Shown: positions 9,191 to 18,603, counted from the stretch's first letter. The stretch is DNA of 64,000 bases from Glacieibacterium sp965200405 (GCF_965200405.1 NZ_OZ241356.1:1054001-1118000), one strand, 5' to 3'. The notes: generated from the letters alone by a model not told the origin. Program-made: numbers and translations.

Positions 9191-10099
9191 ATGGACAGCG
9201 AAATCCCGCAAGGCTGCCGGCAGACTCCCCAGGACGGCTGGCGCTGCCTGTGGCCGTTGTCCTGCGAACTCGGCGAGGGTCCGGTCTGGGTGGTGCGCGA
9301 CCAGTCGCTGTGGTTCGTCGACATCGAGGCCCCGGCGATCCACCGTTTCGATCCCGCCAGCGGCGACAGGTTCAGCTGGACCCCGCCATGCCGGGTCGGC
9401 TCGATCGCGCCGCGCGCGACGGGCGGCTTCGTCGCCGGGACCGAGCGCGGCTTCGCCCTGGTCGACCCGGTCGCCGGGACGTTCGAGCCGATCGACCATC
9501 CCGAGCGCCACCTGCCGACCAACCGCTTCAACGACGGCAAGGTCGATCCCGCCGGGGCATTCTGGGCCGGCACCATGGACGACAACAAGCAGGCGGCGCA
9601 GGGTTCGCTGTACCGGCTCGGCCCCGACCTGGAATGGGTCCGCAAGGACGACGGCTACCGCATCACCAACGGCCCGGCGTTCAGCCCCGACGGCACGGTG
9701 ATCTATCACACCGACACCGTGGAACGCCGCATCTATGCCTTCGACCTGGCGGCGGACGGCACGCTGAGCGACAAGCGGGTGCTGATCGACTGGCCCCATG
9801 ACTGCGGCAATCCGGACGGCATGACCGTCGATGCGCAGGGCTATCTATGGGTCGCCTGCTGGGGCGGCTGGGGCGTCCGCCGGGTCTCGCCGTCCGGGCA
9901 GATCGTCGCGAGTTTCGACCTGCCCTGCGCCAATATCACCAGCTGCGCCTTTGGCGGCCCCGACCTCGACCGGCTGTTCGTCACCAGCGCGCGCCAGGCG
10001 CTCGACGCCGACCAGCTCGAGGCACAGCCGCTGGCCGGGGGATTGTTCGAGCTGTTCCCCGGCGTCCGTGGCTGCCCGCCGGTCGAGTTCGCGGGCTAG
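9191..10099 (+). CDS. SMP-30/gluconolactonase/LRE family lactonase
   Basis: 302-residue six-bladed propeller of the SMP-30 family, which hydrolyses sugar lactones to aldonic acids. Metal-site residues are at family positions: E in CELGEGPVWV, N in TNRFNDGKVDPAG, N in ITNGPAFSPDG and D in NPDGMTVDAQG; WVACWGGWGVRR is also typical. Divergent from dgoK, so the likely substrate is galactonolactone, the product of galactose dehydrogenase, though arabino- or xylonolactonase activity cannot be excluded. The start ATG at 9191 has AGGCG before it. A long inverted repeat lies directly downstream. Confidence 0.88.
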   Translation: MDSEIPQGCRQTPQDGWRCLWPLSCELGEGPVWVVRDQSLWFVDIEAPAIHRFDPASGDRFSWTPPCRVGSIAPRATGGFVAGTERGFALVDPVAGTFEPIDHPERHLPTNRFNDGKVDPAGAFWAGTMDDNKQAAQGSLYRLGPDLEWVRKDDGYRITNGPAFSPDGTVIYHTDTVERRIYAFDLAADGTLSDKRVLIDWPHDCGNPDGMTVDAQGYLWVACWGGWGVRRVSPSGQIVASFDLPCANITSCAFGGPDLDRLFVTSARQALDADQLEAQPLAGGLFELFPGVRGCPPVEFAG

Positions 10100-10104
10100 C
10101 CTTC

Positions 10105-10239
10105 TGCTCCCTCCCCCCACGGTGAGCGCTTGCGAACCGAGAGTGGGGAGGGCCGGGGTGGGGGTTCTCTGGGTCGATCCGCGCAAGAACCCCCACCCCG
10201 GCCCTCCCCACTCTACGCTTCGCGTGGGGGGAGGGAGCA
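10105..10239. repeat. Long intergenic inverted repeat between convergent genes
   Basis: The spacer between the lactonase and the PuuD-like gene is almost wholly an inverted repeat. The outer arms at 10105-10120 and 10224-10239 are perfect over 16 bases. The inner arms at 10140-10168 and 10186-10214 are perfect over 29 bases, with a 17-base loop. The arms are polypurine on one side and polypyrimidine on the other. The position suits bidirectional transcription termination, but there is no U tract, so it may be a mobile intergenic palindrome. Similar C/G-rich palindromes sit at 23270-23380 and 55505-55628. Confidence 0.85.
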
Positions 10240-10253
10240 GGAAGCGGAGCCGC

Positions 10254-10832
10254 TCAGCCGCCCAGATACGCCTGGGTCACCATCCCGTAGAGCATCGGCA
10301 GCGACAGCACGAAGTTGGTGCGCGACGCCAGCATCGCGGTCCGCGCGCTGCTCGCCTTGACCGCGTCGTCGGCGGGGACCAGGCCGAGCGCGCGCTGCTG
10401 GTTCGGCCAGATGATCATCCAGACGTTCGCCGCCATGATGATCGCCAGGTACATGCCGATGCCGATGGCGCGGAAGCCCGGCTGGAGCGTGAACGCCTCG
10501 ACGGTGTAGTGCTTCAGCCCGGCGACCCCGAGGCCGGTGACCAGCGTCGCGATGGCGCCCCAGCGGAACCAGAACAGCGCCTCGGGCGCGATGAATTTGG
10601 TCACCCCGCCCTTCAGCTCGGCGGGCACCTTGGGCATCGTCGGGATTTGCACGAGGTTGAAATAGTAGAGCAGGCCGATCCAGGTGATGCCGCTCAGCAC
10701 GTGCAGGAACAGCACGAACGGCGTCGCATAGCCGTGATCCATGACGGCGGTGTGGAGGCCGATCGCCATGATCACCATCAGGACCACCGCGAGCAGCACC
10801 GAATATCTTAGATTGCCGAGTATCTTGCCCAT
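10254..10832 (-). CDS. PuuD-N-like integral membrane protein
   Basis: 192 residues with about four to five hydrophobic helices. The segment LFLHVLSGITWIGLLYYFNLVQIP and the later FWFRWGAIATLVTGL and MYLAIIMAANVWMIIWPNQ resemble the N-terminal membrane domain (PF06181) of the urate hydroxylase PuuD. The cytochrome c domain of full-length PuuD is absent, so this is the short form. Conserved His in LHVLSG and near LGVAGLKHY could bind haem. No purine genes are nearby, so a urate role is not supported by context. ATG at 10832; monocistronic on this evidence. Confidence 0.75.
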   Translation of the reverse strand: MGKILGNLRYSVLLAVVLMVIMAIGLHTAVMDHGYATPFVLFLHVLSGITWIGLLYYFNLVQIPTMPKVPAELKGGVTKFIAPEALFWFRWGAIATLVTGLGVAGLKHYTVEAFTLQPGFRAIGIGMYLAIIMAANVWMIIWPNQQRALGLVPADDAVKASSARTAMLASRTNFVLSLPMLYGMVTQAYLGG

Positions 10833-10887
10833 CGCCGCGCCCCTTGTCGTTGAAGCGGGACCTTAGCGTGATGGACCGGATGCGCAA

Positions 10888-12186
10888 CTAATGCTCGCCG
10901 GGGGTCGGCGTCATCATCGTCGACTTGCGCTGGCGCCATTGCCGCGCCGCGTCGCGTCGCCGGATCGCCCAGGCTTCCTCATACTCCTGCGGCCTGACCA
11001 CCGGGACGATCAGGCACACCGATTGCGTCGGCAGGACGCTGTCCCAGTCCTGGATCAGCTTTTTATAGGCGCGCCCGACCGGCCGGATGTTGCGGTCGAG
11101 GTCGTACAGCCCCAGCGGGTTGACGTTGCCGGCGTCGTTTCGCAGCGCCGAATCCCAATCGACCTGGTCGGTCAGCGAGTACCAGGTGAAGCCGACGATC
11201 GGCACGCCGTCGTTCCTGACGCGCAGCACGCTCGCCCACTGCTTCCACAGCCAGTCGACCGACGCGGTGCCCTCGGCATTGTCGTTGAGATTGGTCTCGG
11301 TGTGCATCACCGGCAGGCGGTAGCGGTCGTAATATTGCCAGGTGATGCCGTCATAGCCGAAGACCTCGCCGGCGGCCCGGCTGCTGCCGTCGGCGGCGAC
11401 GCGGTGCTCGTTGGTGACGTAATAGTCGTTGCCCATGATGCAGTGCTGCTTGAAGCGATTGTCGAGGAAGAAGCGGTACTCGTCCTTGGTCATGCCGTTA
11501 TCCATGACGTACTCGTACATCTCGGAATCGATGCGACGGCCGTAATTCAGGTCGAGGCTGAGGAAACGCATCGAATTGAGGATCTCGGCCGGCTTGATCG
11601 CCTTGGGGTCATCGGCGTGGTAATATTCCGACGATTCGGACTGGATGAAGATCGCATCGGGGCGGATGTCCAGAATGCTGCGCATCGCCAGGACATTGGC
11701 CTTGACCAGCCCCTTCAGCGCCGTGACGAAGCCGAGGTCGGTGCCGAGCTGCTCGTTCCACCAGCCGTAGCGGCCCGAGAACAGCGCGCAGATGAACATC
11801 TCGTTGACCGGGGTGTATAGCTGCACCCACGGGTATCGCGTCGCGAAATCGGTGGCATAGCCGCCGAACAGGCGGGCGAAGTCGGGGTTCTGGAAATTGC
11901 CGATCCAGTCCGGCACGCCGAAGTGGCACAGATCGACGATCGGCGAGATGTTGCGCCGGTGCAGGTCGCGCATCGTCAGGTCGCAGAATTCCCAGTCGTA
12001 TTTGCCCTCGCCCAGCCAGGTCGTGTGGATCGGCGGGCCATAGCGGAGGTACTGGATGCCCAGCTCCTCCACCGCATCGAAGTCCGCCTGCCAATGCTGG
12101 TAATGGCCGCACTTCGCCATCTCGTCGACGCGCTTGCCACCCACCGTGGGATAGCTGTTCTCGATACCGGTAGCGAACATGAACAT
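10888..12186 (-). CDS. GH1-like glycoside hydrolase (family 1 glycosylhydrolase)
   Basis: 432-residue TIM-barrel glycosidase. GH1 landmarks: an N-terminal WQADFDAVEELGIQYLRYGPPIH strand/helix, the acid/base Glu129 in LYTPVNEMF, the nucleophile Glu297 in MHTETNLND, and VGFTWYSLTDQVDWD near the end. The nucleophile motif HTETN differs from the canonical ITENG, so this is a divergent branch whose sugar specificity is unclear. The ATG at 12186 has AAGG nine bases upstream and is preferred to the TTG at 12192. No signal peptide. Its promoter region, shared with the small ORF region, holds a perfect palindrome at 12241-12256. Confidence 0.82.
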   Translation of the reverse strand: MFMFATGIENSYPTVGGKRVDEMAKCGHYQHWQADFDAVEELGIQYLRYGPPIHTTWLGEGKYDWEFCDLTMRDLHRRNISPIVDLCHFGVPDWIGNFQNPDFARLFGGYATDFATRYPWVQLYTPVNEMFICALFSGRYGWWNEQLGTDLGFVTALKGLVKANVLAMRSILDIRPDAIFIQSESSEYYHADDPKAIKPAEILNSMRFLSLDLNYGRRIDSEMYEYVMDNGMTKDEYRFFLDNRFKQHCIMGNDYYVTNEHRVAADGSSRAAGEVFGYDGITWQYYDRYRLPVMHTETNLNDNAEGTASVDWLWKQWASVLRVRNDGVPIVGFTWYSLTDQVDWDSALRNDAGNVNPLGLYDLDRNIRPVGRAYKKLIQDWDSVLPTQSVCLIVPVVRPQEYEEAWAIRRRDAARQWRQRKSTMMTPTPGEH

Positions 12187-12240
12187 GGGCAATAACCTTG
12201 AGTTTGCCGGATAGTTGGCAGACGAGATTTAGTTGCTGAT

Positions 12241-12256
12241 CCGGAACAGGTTCCGG
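12241..12256. promoter_or_regulatory. Palindrome, possible operator
   Basis: Seven-base arms CCGGAAC and GTTCCGG separated by AG. It lies 55 bases upstream of the GH1-like gene (minus strand) and about 95 bases upstream of the small ORF (plus strand). It could be an operator for either unit or an RNA hairpin in the leader of the small ORF. No regulator can be assigned. Confidence 0.35.
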
Positions 12257-12290
12257 CCGGAGAATGAGGCTGATGTGCCATAAGGCATGT

Positions 12291-12333
12291 GGCGGTTGCC
12301 TCTGGCCTAGCAGCTACGGGCAAATCAACCGCC
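12291..12333 (+). promoter_or_regulatory. 5' leader stem-loop of the small hydrophobic ORF
   Basis: Perfect eight-base arms GGCGGTTG (12291-12298) and CAACCGCC (12326-12333) enclose a 27-base loop that contains CTAGCA at 12307-12312. The stem ends four bases before the Shine-Dalgarno sequence of the ORF at 12351. The same six bases form the loops of two hairpins just downstream of the ORF, so loop-loop contact is possible. Confidence 0.5.
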
Positions 12334-12350
12334 AACAGGAGGTGATATTA

Positions 12351-12431
12351 TTGCCAATACTTGAGGTTGCAACAGTCGTTATCGCGTTTGCGGCGCTGGT
12401 GGTCTCGATCATCCGCGCGGCTCGCGATTAG
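12351..12431 (+). CDS. 26-residue single-helix hydrophobic peptide, candidate type I toxin-like ORF
   Basis: TTG-started ORF of 26 codons, MPILEVATVVIAFAALVVS then IIRAARD. An almost perfect ribosome site, AGGAGGTGA at 12337-12345, lies eight bases upstream, the strongest in the window. The product is one membrane helix followed by a basic tail, the layout of holin-like and other type I toxin peptides. It sits in a 371-base gap between two diverging/converging genes. The leader holds a stem-loop and two hairpins follow the stop; positions 12513-12532 are an imperfect copy of the first 21 bases of the ORF. Function is inferred only from size, hydropathy and context; it may simply be a small membrane protein. 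Confidence 0.5.
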   Translation: MPILEVATVVIAFAALVVSIIRAARD

Positions 12432-12437
12432 CGGCTG

Positions 12438-12465
12438 GGGGCGAGCGGCTAGCACCGCTCGCCCC
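12438..12465. repeat. Perfect hairpin with CTAGCA loop
   Basis: Eleven-base arms GGGGCGAGCGG (12438-12448) and CCGCTCGCCCC (12455-12465) close the six-base loop CTAGCA (12449-12454). It begins seven bases after the stop of the 26-residue ORF. No U tract follows on the plus strand. The loop contains the self-complementary CTAG. Confidence 0.7.
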
Positions 12466-12470
12466 ATATG

Positions 12471-12504
12471 AAAAGGACCCCGCCTGCTAGCACAGGCGAG
12501 GTCC
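12471..12504 (-). terminator. Rho-independent terminator-like hairpin with CTAGCA loop (minus strand)
   Basis: Twelve-base arms at 12475-12486 and 12493-12504 with loop 12487-12492. Read on the minus strand every position pairs (one as G-U) and the stem is followed by TTTT; on the plus strand one position is a C-A mismatch. This points to termination of a minus-strand transcript: folE, whose stop is 60 bases away, or an antisense RNA to the small ORF. Confidence 0.65.
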
Positions 12505-12563
12505 GGAGATGTTTGCCAACATCGAAGTTGCACACGCTGCATACGCTGATCGGGCCGGATTAT

Positions 12564-13163
12564 CTACCCCCGCCCCATCAACGCCAGCACTTCCTTCCGC
12601 GACCGGTCGTCGTCGCGAAAGACGCCCATCATGCGGCTGGTGGTCATGGTGACGCCGGTGGTCTTGACCCCCCGGGCGCTCATGCAGGCATGCGTAGCGT
12701 CGATGACCACGGCGACGCCGACGGGATCGAGGTGATGCTGGATGCAGTCGGCGACCTCGGCGGTCAGTCGCTCCTGGACCTGCAGGCGGCTGGCGAAGCC
12801 CTGCAGCACGCGCGCCAGCTTGGAGATGCCGACGACGCGGTTGCGCGGCAGGTAGGCGATGTGCGCGACGCCGGTGATCGGCGCCATGTGATGCTCGCAG
12901 TGCGACTGGAACGGGATGTCACGCAGCAGCACGATCTCGTCATAGCCGCCGACCTCGGCGAAGGTGCGGCTGAGGTGGAGGCCCGGATCCTCCTCATAGC
13001 CGCGGTAATATTCCCGGAACGCGCGGGCGACGCGGGCCGGCGTGTCGAGCAGGCCCTCGCGGTCGGGATCGTCGCCGGCCCAGCGGATCAGTTCGCGCAC
13101 CGCAGCTTCGGCGCGGGCTGCCGCGTTGTCGTCTGGGGTCCGGTCGCCTGGCTGTTCGTTCAT
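12564..13163 (-). CDS. folE: GTP cyclohydrolase I
   Basis: Converts GTP to 7,8-dihydroneopterin triphosphate, the first step of folate synthesis. 199 residues. Zinc ligands are visible in FQSHCEHHMAPITG (Cys and His) and DATHACMSARGVK (Cys). GLLDTPARVARAF near the N terminus and GISKLARVLQGFASRLQVQERLT are family signatures. The ATG at 13163 is chosen since the preceding in-frame stretch overlaps mvaB on the other strand. Divergent from mvaB with 82 bases between starts. A hairpin at 12471-12504 is a plausible terminator. Confidence 0.96.
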   Translation of the reverse strand: MNEQPGDRTPDDNAAARAEAAVRELIRWAGDDPDREGLLDTPARVARAFREYYRGYEEDPGLHLSRTFAEVGGYDEIVLLRDIPFQSHCEHHMAPITGVAHIAYLPRNRVVGISKLARVLQGFASRLQVQERLTAEVADCIQHHLDPVGVAVVIDATHACMSARGVKTTGVTMTTSRMMGVFRDDDRSRKEVLALMGRG

Positions 13164-13245
13164 GCTGGCGTTTAGACGTGGAACGACCCGGCCTGACAAC
13201 CATGAAAGTGTCGCACTATATGCAAGCGCGACTTGGGAGTGAGCG

Positions 13246-14160
13246 ATGACGGACATGGTGCAGATCGTCGAGGTCGGGCCGCGGGACGGTCTGCAGAACG
13301 AGAAGGAGGTCATCGGGACCGCCGATAAGCTGACGCTGATCGGGCGGATGATCGACGCCGGGGTGCGGCGGGTCGAGGTCGCGTCCTTCGTCAATCCGGC
13401 GCGGGTGCCGCAGATGGCGGACGGCGAGGCGGTGATCGCGGCGCTGCCCGACCGGCGCGACGTGTCCTATATCGGGCTGTGCCTCAACAAGCGCGGCGTA
13501 CTGCGGGCGATCGAGTCGCGGCAGGGCGGCCGGCGCGGCGTCGACGAGGCGGGCTGCGTGGTCGTCGCCTCCGACAGCTTCGGGCAGCGCAACCAGGGCC
13601 AGACCATCGTCCAGGGCATCGAGGAAAATCGCGCCATGCTGCGGCTCGCCGCGAGCGAAGGGCTGGTGCCGCAGGTGACGATCTCCGCCGCGTTCGGCTG
13701 TCCGTTCGAAGGCGCGGTGCCGGTGGCGACGGTGATCGACATCGCGCGCGAGATGGCAGCGGCTGGGGCGGTCGAGATCGCGCTGGCGGACACCATCGGC
13801 GTCGCGGTCCCGGCACAGGTCGCCGACTTGTTCGGGCGGCTGGCTGAATCGGCGCCCGGGGTGCGGATGCGCGCGCATTTCCACGACACCCGCGGCACCG
13901 GCATCGCCAATGCCTGGGCGGCGTACCAGGCGGGAGTGCGGGTGCTCGACACGAGTCTCGGCGGGCTCGGCGGCTGCCCGTTCGCGCCGAACGCGACGGG
14001 CAACATCGCCACCGAGGACCTGCTGTTCCTGCTCGACCGCAGCGGCGTCGCCACCGGCGTCGATATCGACCAGGCGATCGCCGCCAATCGGTGGTTCGCC
14101 ACCGTCCTCGGCCGGCCGTTGCCGTCGATGGTGGCAAAGGCCGGCAACTACACCGGCTGA
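13246..14160 (+). CDS. mvaB: Hydroxymethylglutaryl-CoA lyase
   Basis: Cleaves HMG-CoA to acetoacetate and acetyl-CoA in leucine catabolism. 304 residues, TIM barrel of the HMGL-like family. Active-site features: EVGPRDGLQNEKE with the metal-binding Asp, RAHFHDTRGTGIANA with the metal-ligand and catalytic His residues, and GLGGCPFAPNATGNIATED with the catalytic loop Cys. Start ATG with GGGAGTGAG upstream. No other leucine-degradation genes (liuABC) are in the window, so it appears to stand alone. Confidence 0.92.
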   Translation: MTDMVQIVEVGPRDGLQNEKEVIGTADKLTLIGRMIDAGVRRVEVASFVNPARVPQMADGEAVIAALPDRRDVSYIGLCLNKRGVLRAIESRQGGRRGVDEAGCVVVASDSFGQRNQGQTIVQGIEENRAMLRLAASEGLVPQVTISAAFGCPFEGAVPVATVIDIAREMAAAGAVEIALADTIGVAVPAQVADLFGRLAESAPGVRMRAHFHDTRGTGIANAWAAYQAGVRVLDTSLGGLGGCPFAPNATGNIATEDLLFLLDRSGVATGVDIDQAIAANRWFATVLGRPLPSMVAKAGNYTG

Positions 14161-14161
14161 G

Positions 14162-14419
14162 CTATTTCGTATCGTCAGCCTTCTTCTCGGTCGACATGCC
14201 GGGTGCGGTGCGCTCGACCTCGTTGCCCGATGGCCCGCCACTCTGGGCGTTGCTGCCGGCGCTGTCGTCGTCCTTGAAATTGCCCTTGCCCGGCTGGCCG
14301 CCGAGCGAGGTGCCGCCCGCCTTGCCGTCGTCGGCCTCGGCGCCGTTCGGCCGGCCGCGGCGCTGCGCTTGGCCTTCGTCGGGCGGCAGCGGCGCCTTGT
14401 CCCGCGCCTCGGCGCTCAC
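14162..14419 (-). CDS. Small hydrophilic, probably disordered protein
   Basis: 85 residues, starting MSAEARDKAPLPPDEGQ, rich in G, D, S, K and N and without hydrophobic core (KAGGTSLGGQPGKGNFKDDD). No family recognised. Its ATG overlaps the stop of the upstream small gene by four bases, so the two form an operon. It ends one base from the mvaB stop on the opposite strand. Composition suggests an intrinsically disordered, possibly stress-related protein; that is inference. Confidence 0.55.
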   Translation of the reverse strand: MSAEARDKAPLPPDEGQAQRRGRPNGAEADDGKAGGTSLGGQPGKGNFKDDDSAGSNAQSGGPSGNEVERTAPGMSTEKKADDTK

Positions 14420-14595
14420 TTGTCCTGCTCCGATTCCTGGTTCTCGGGCACCGGTGCCGCCGGATAGGCCTCGCCGACCTCATCGCCGCCGTCGATATCG
14501 GCGCGCGCATCGACGTTGCCAAAGCCCAGTTCGCGGTGGTCATTGGTCAAAGGTATGGGGGCGATCGGCTTGGCGTCGGCGTCGGCTTGGGCCAT
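14416..14595 (-). CDS. Small acidic hypothetical protein
   Basis: 59 residues starting MAQADADAKPIAPIP and ending ENQESEQDK; acidic and hydrophilic. AAGGAGA lies about seven bases before the ATG at 14595, which supports real translation and rejects the longer frame. Coupled by ATGA to the following 85-residue gene. It starts 65 bases from acs and is divergent from it. The pair may be a sphingomonad-specific small operon; function unknown. Confidence 0.55.
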   Translation of the reverse strand: MAQADADAKPIAPIPLTNDHRELGFGNVDARADIDGGDEVGEAYPAAPVPENQESEQDK

Positions 14596-14660
14596 GATGG
14601 GTCTCCTTGATCCGACCAACAAACGCCGCGATTCAGACGGCGTTCCGAGAGGCAGCCCGC

Positions 14661-16598
<1,938 letters not shown>

Positions 16599-16601
16599 GG
16601 G

Positions 16602-16775
16602 TCAATCCTCGTCGAGCTTGTCGGCGGCGTCGATCAGGCGCTGTCCGGTCGGGCGCGCCGCCGCACCGGTCAGCGACGGCGATGTCTGGGTTTCGAGGAC
16701 GATCTCGTCGCTGACGATGCTGACCTGCAGCGGGGTCTCGACGAGGGGCGGCTGCTTGCCGGGAACATTGATCAT
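16602..16775 (-). CDS. Small hypothetical protein
   Basis: 57 residues, MINVPGKQPPLVETPLQVS to the acidic end DAADKLDED. GGAAGGA lies about nine bases before the ATG at 16775. No family recognised. It ends three bases from the acs stop and converges with it. A perfect 12-base palindrome GGGAACGTTCCC at 16813-16824 lies in the gap upstream, between this gene and hemA, and could be an operator. Confidence 0.5.
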   Translation of the reverse strand: MINVPGKQPPLVETPLQVSIVSDEIVLETQTSPSLTGAAARPTGQRLIDAADKLDED

Positions 16776-16851
16776 GGCCTGTCCTTCCAGCCGGATCAAA
16801 GCCGCAGGAAGGGGGAACGTTCCCGGGAAGAGGGTCTTGCTTCCCTGACCC

Positions 16852-18072
16852 TCAGGCCGCTTCCGCTACCCGCGCCAGCGCGCACATGCTCCAGATCTCG
16901 CTCAGCGCCGAGACCAGCCGGTCGACGTCCGCATCGGTGTGCACCGGCGAGGGCGTGATACGCAGCCGCTCGGTGCCCTTGGGCACGGTCGGGTAGTTGA
17001 TCGGCTGGACATAGATGCCGTGCGTGTCGAGCAGCCAGTCGCTGATCATCTTGCAGTGCTTGGGGTCGCCGACCATCACCGGGATGATGTGGCTGGGGTT
17101 GTCCATCATCGGGATGCCGATGGCGTTCAAGCGGCGCCGCACCTTGGCGACGCGCTCCTGGTGCGCCTCGCGCTCCACGCTGCTGGCCTTGAGGTGCCGG
17201 ATGCTGGCGGTCGCCCCGGCCGCAAGCGCCGGCGGCAGCGCGGTCGTGAAGATGAACCCCGAGGCAAAGCTGCGGACGAAGTCGCACATCGCGTGCGAGC
17301 CGGCGATATAGCCGCCCATCACGCCGAACGCCTTGCCCAGCGTCCCCTCGATGACCGTGACCCGGTCCATCAGCCCCTCGCGCTCGGCGATGCCGCCGCC
17401 GCGCGGGCCGTAGAGCCCGACCGCATGGACCTCGTCGAGGTAGCTCATCGCGCCGTGCTTCTCGCAGACGTCGAGGATCTCGGCGATCGGCGCGATGTCG
17501 CCGTCCATCGAGTAGACGCTCTCGAACGCCACCAGCTTGGGCACATCGCGCGGCAGCGTCGACAGCAGCTCGTCGAGGTGCGCGACGTCGTTGTGGCGCC
17601 ACCGCAGGCACTTGGCGCGGCTGTGGCGGATGCCCTCGATCATCGAGGCGTGGTTGCCGTCGTCGCTGAGCACGACGCAGCCCGGCAGCTTGGCCGCCAG
17701 CGTGCCGAGTGCGGCCCAGTTCGAGACATAGCCCGAGGTGAACAGCAGCGCTGCGTCCTTGCCGTGCAGGTCGGCAAGCTCGCGCTCCAGCACGACATGC
17801 GCGTGCGTCGTCCCCGAGATATTGCGCGTCCCGCCGGCGCCGGCTCCGCAGGCCTCCAGCGTCTCGTGCATGGCGTCGAGCACGTCGCGGTGCTGGCCCA
17901 TGCCGAGATAGTCGTTCGAACACCACACCGTCACGTCACGCGTGCCGTCGCCGTCATACTGCACAGCGCGCGGGAAAGCCCCCGCCTTGCGCTCCAGCTC
18001 GGCGAAAATGCGATAGCGGCCTTCGGTCTTCAGACCGTCGATTTCCGCGCGGAAAAGCGATTCGTAATCCAT
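16852..18072 (-). CDS. hemA: 5-aminolevulinate synthase
   Basis: Condenses glycine and succinyl-CoA to 5-aminolevulinate, the Shemin route to tetrapyrroles typical of alphaproteobacteria. 406 residues, PLP fold-type I. Features: CSNDYLGMGQHRDVL, CGAGAGGTRNISGTTHAH glycine-rich loop, DDGNHASMIEGIRHS, DEVHAVGLYGPRGGG with the PLP-binding Asp and His, and the Schiff-base Lys247 in EGTLGKAFGVMGGYI. Full length. It is monocistronic here and faces away from the cytochrome c gene, whose stop lies 57 bases from the hemA start on the same strand. Confidence 0.96.
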   Translation of the reverse strand: MDYESLFRAEIDGLKTEGRYRIFAELERKAGAFPRAVQYDGDGTRDVTVWCSNDYLGMGQHRDVLDAMHETLEACGAGAGGTRNISGTTHAHVVLERELADLHGKDAALLFTSGYVSNWAALGTLAAKLPGCVVLSDDGNHASMIEGIRHSRAKCLRWRHNDVAHLDELLSTLPRDVPKLVAFESVYSMDGDIAPIAEILDVCEKHGAMSYLDEVHAVGLYGPRGGGIAEREGLMDRVTVIEGTLGKAFGVMGGYIAGSHAMCDFVRSFASGFIFTTALPPALAAGATASIRHLKASSVEREAHQERVAKVRRRLNAIGIPMMDNPSHIIPVMVGDPKHCKMISDWLLDTHGIYVQPINYPTVPKGTERLRITPSPVHTDADVDRLVSALSEIWSMCALARVAEAA

Positions 18073-18129
18073 GGGGCTACCCCTTACTCCCGCGAACCCG
18101 CAGGTTCCTAGCCGCTTTGTGACGCAGCG

Positions 18130-18528
18130 TTACTGGGTTTTCAGGTAAGCGATGATGTCGGCCCGGTCCTGCGGCGCCTTGACCCCGGCGAAGTACATCT
18201 TGGTGCCGGTGACGACGGCGCGCGGTGCCTCGATGAACTCGGCCAGCTTGGGCTCGGTCCAGGTGATACCGGAAGCCTTCATCGCGGGCGAATAGACATA
18301 GCCCGGAACCGCCCCCGCCTTGCGTCCGACGACGGCATGCAGCGACGGACCCATGCGGTTCACGCCGGCGGTGGTGACGTGGCAGGCGGCGCAAAGTGCG
18401 AACAGCTTGCCGCCGTTTGCCGCATCGCCCTTGAGCGCCGCGGCCGGTGCGGCGGGCGCTGCCAATACCGGCGCAGCGGCCACGAGCGCCAGGGCCAAAG
18501 TCGAAAACATGACGGTACGATCGAACAT
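18130..18528 (-). CDS. Periplasmic class I cytochrome c
   Basis: 132 residues. The first about 23 residues form a signal peptide (FSTLALALVAAAPVLAAPA). One haem c attachment motif CAACH at residues 46-50 and a candidate axial Met in GTKMYFAGVKAPQDRADIIAYLKT near the C terminus, as in cytochrome c2/c-552 proteins. It would carry electrons between bc1 complex and a terminal oxidase. The ATG at 18528 has GGGG six bases upstream; ATGs at 18534 and 18540 are alternatives. Located directly upstream of hemA on the same strand, which supplies haem. Confidence 0.9.
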   Translation of the reverse strand: MFDRTVMFSTLALALVAAAPVLAAPAAPAAALKGDAANGGKLFALCAACHVTTAGVNRMGPSLHAVVGRKAGAVPGYVYSPAMKASGITWTEPKLAEFIEAPRAVVTGTKMYFAGVKAPQDRADIIAYLKTQ

Positions 18529-18603
18529 CCACATCCCCATAGGTCGTTTATCGGCTTATGCGCCCTCGTACATGAACGGCGACCAACTGCAATCCGACGA
18601 CTC

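Noticed and set aside
12348..12542. 64-codon minus-strand ORF opposite the small hydrophobic ORF
   Set aside because: No ribosome site and a shadow-like composition; the plus-strand ORF has the strong Shine-Dalgarno sequence.
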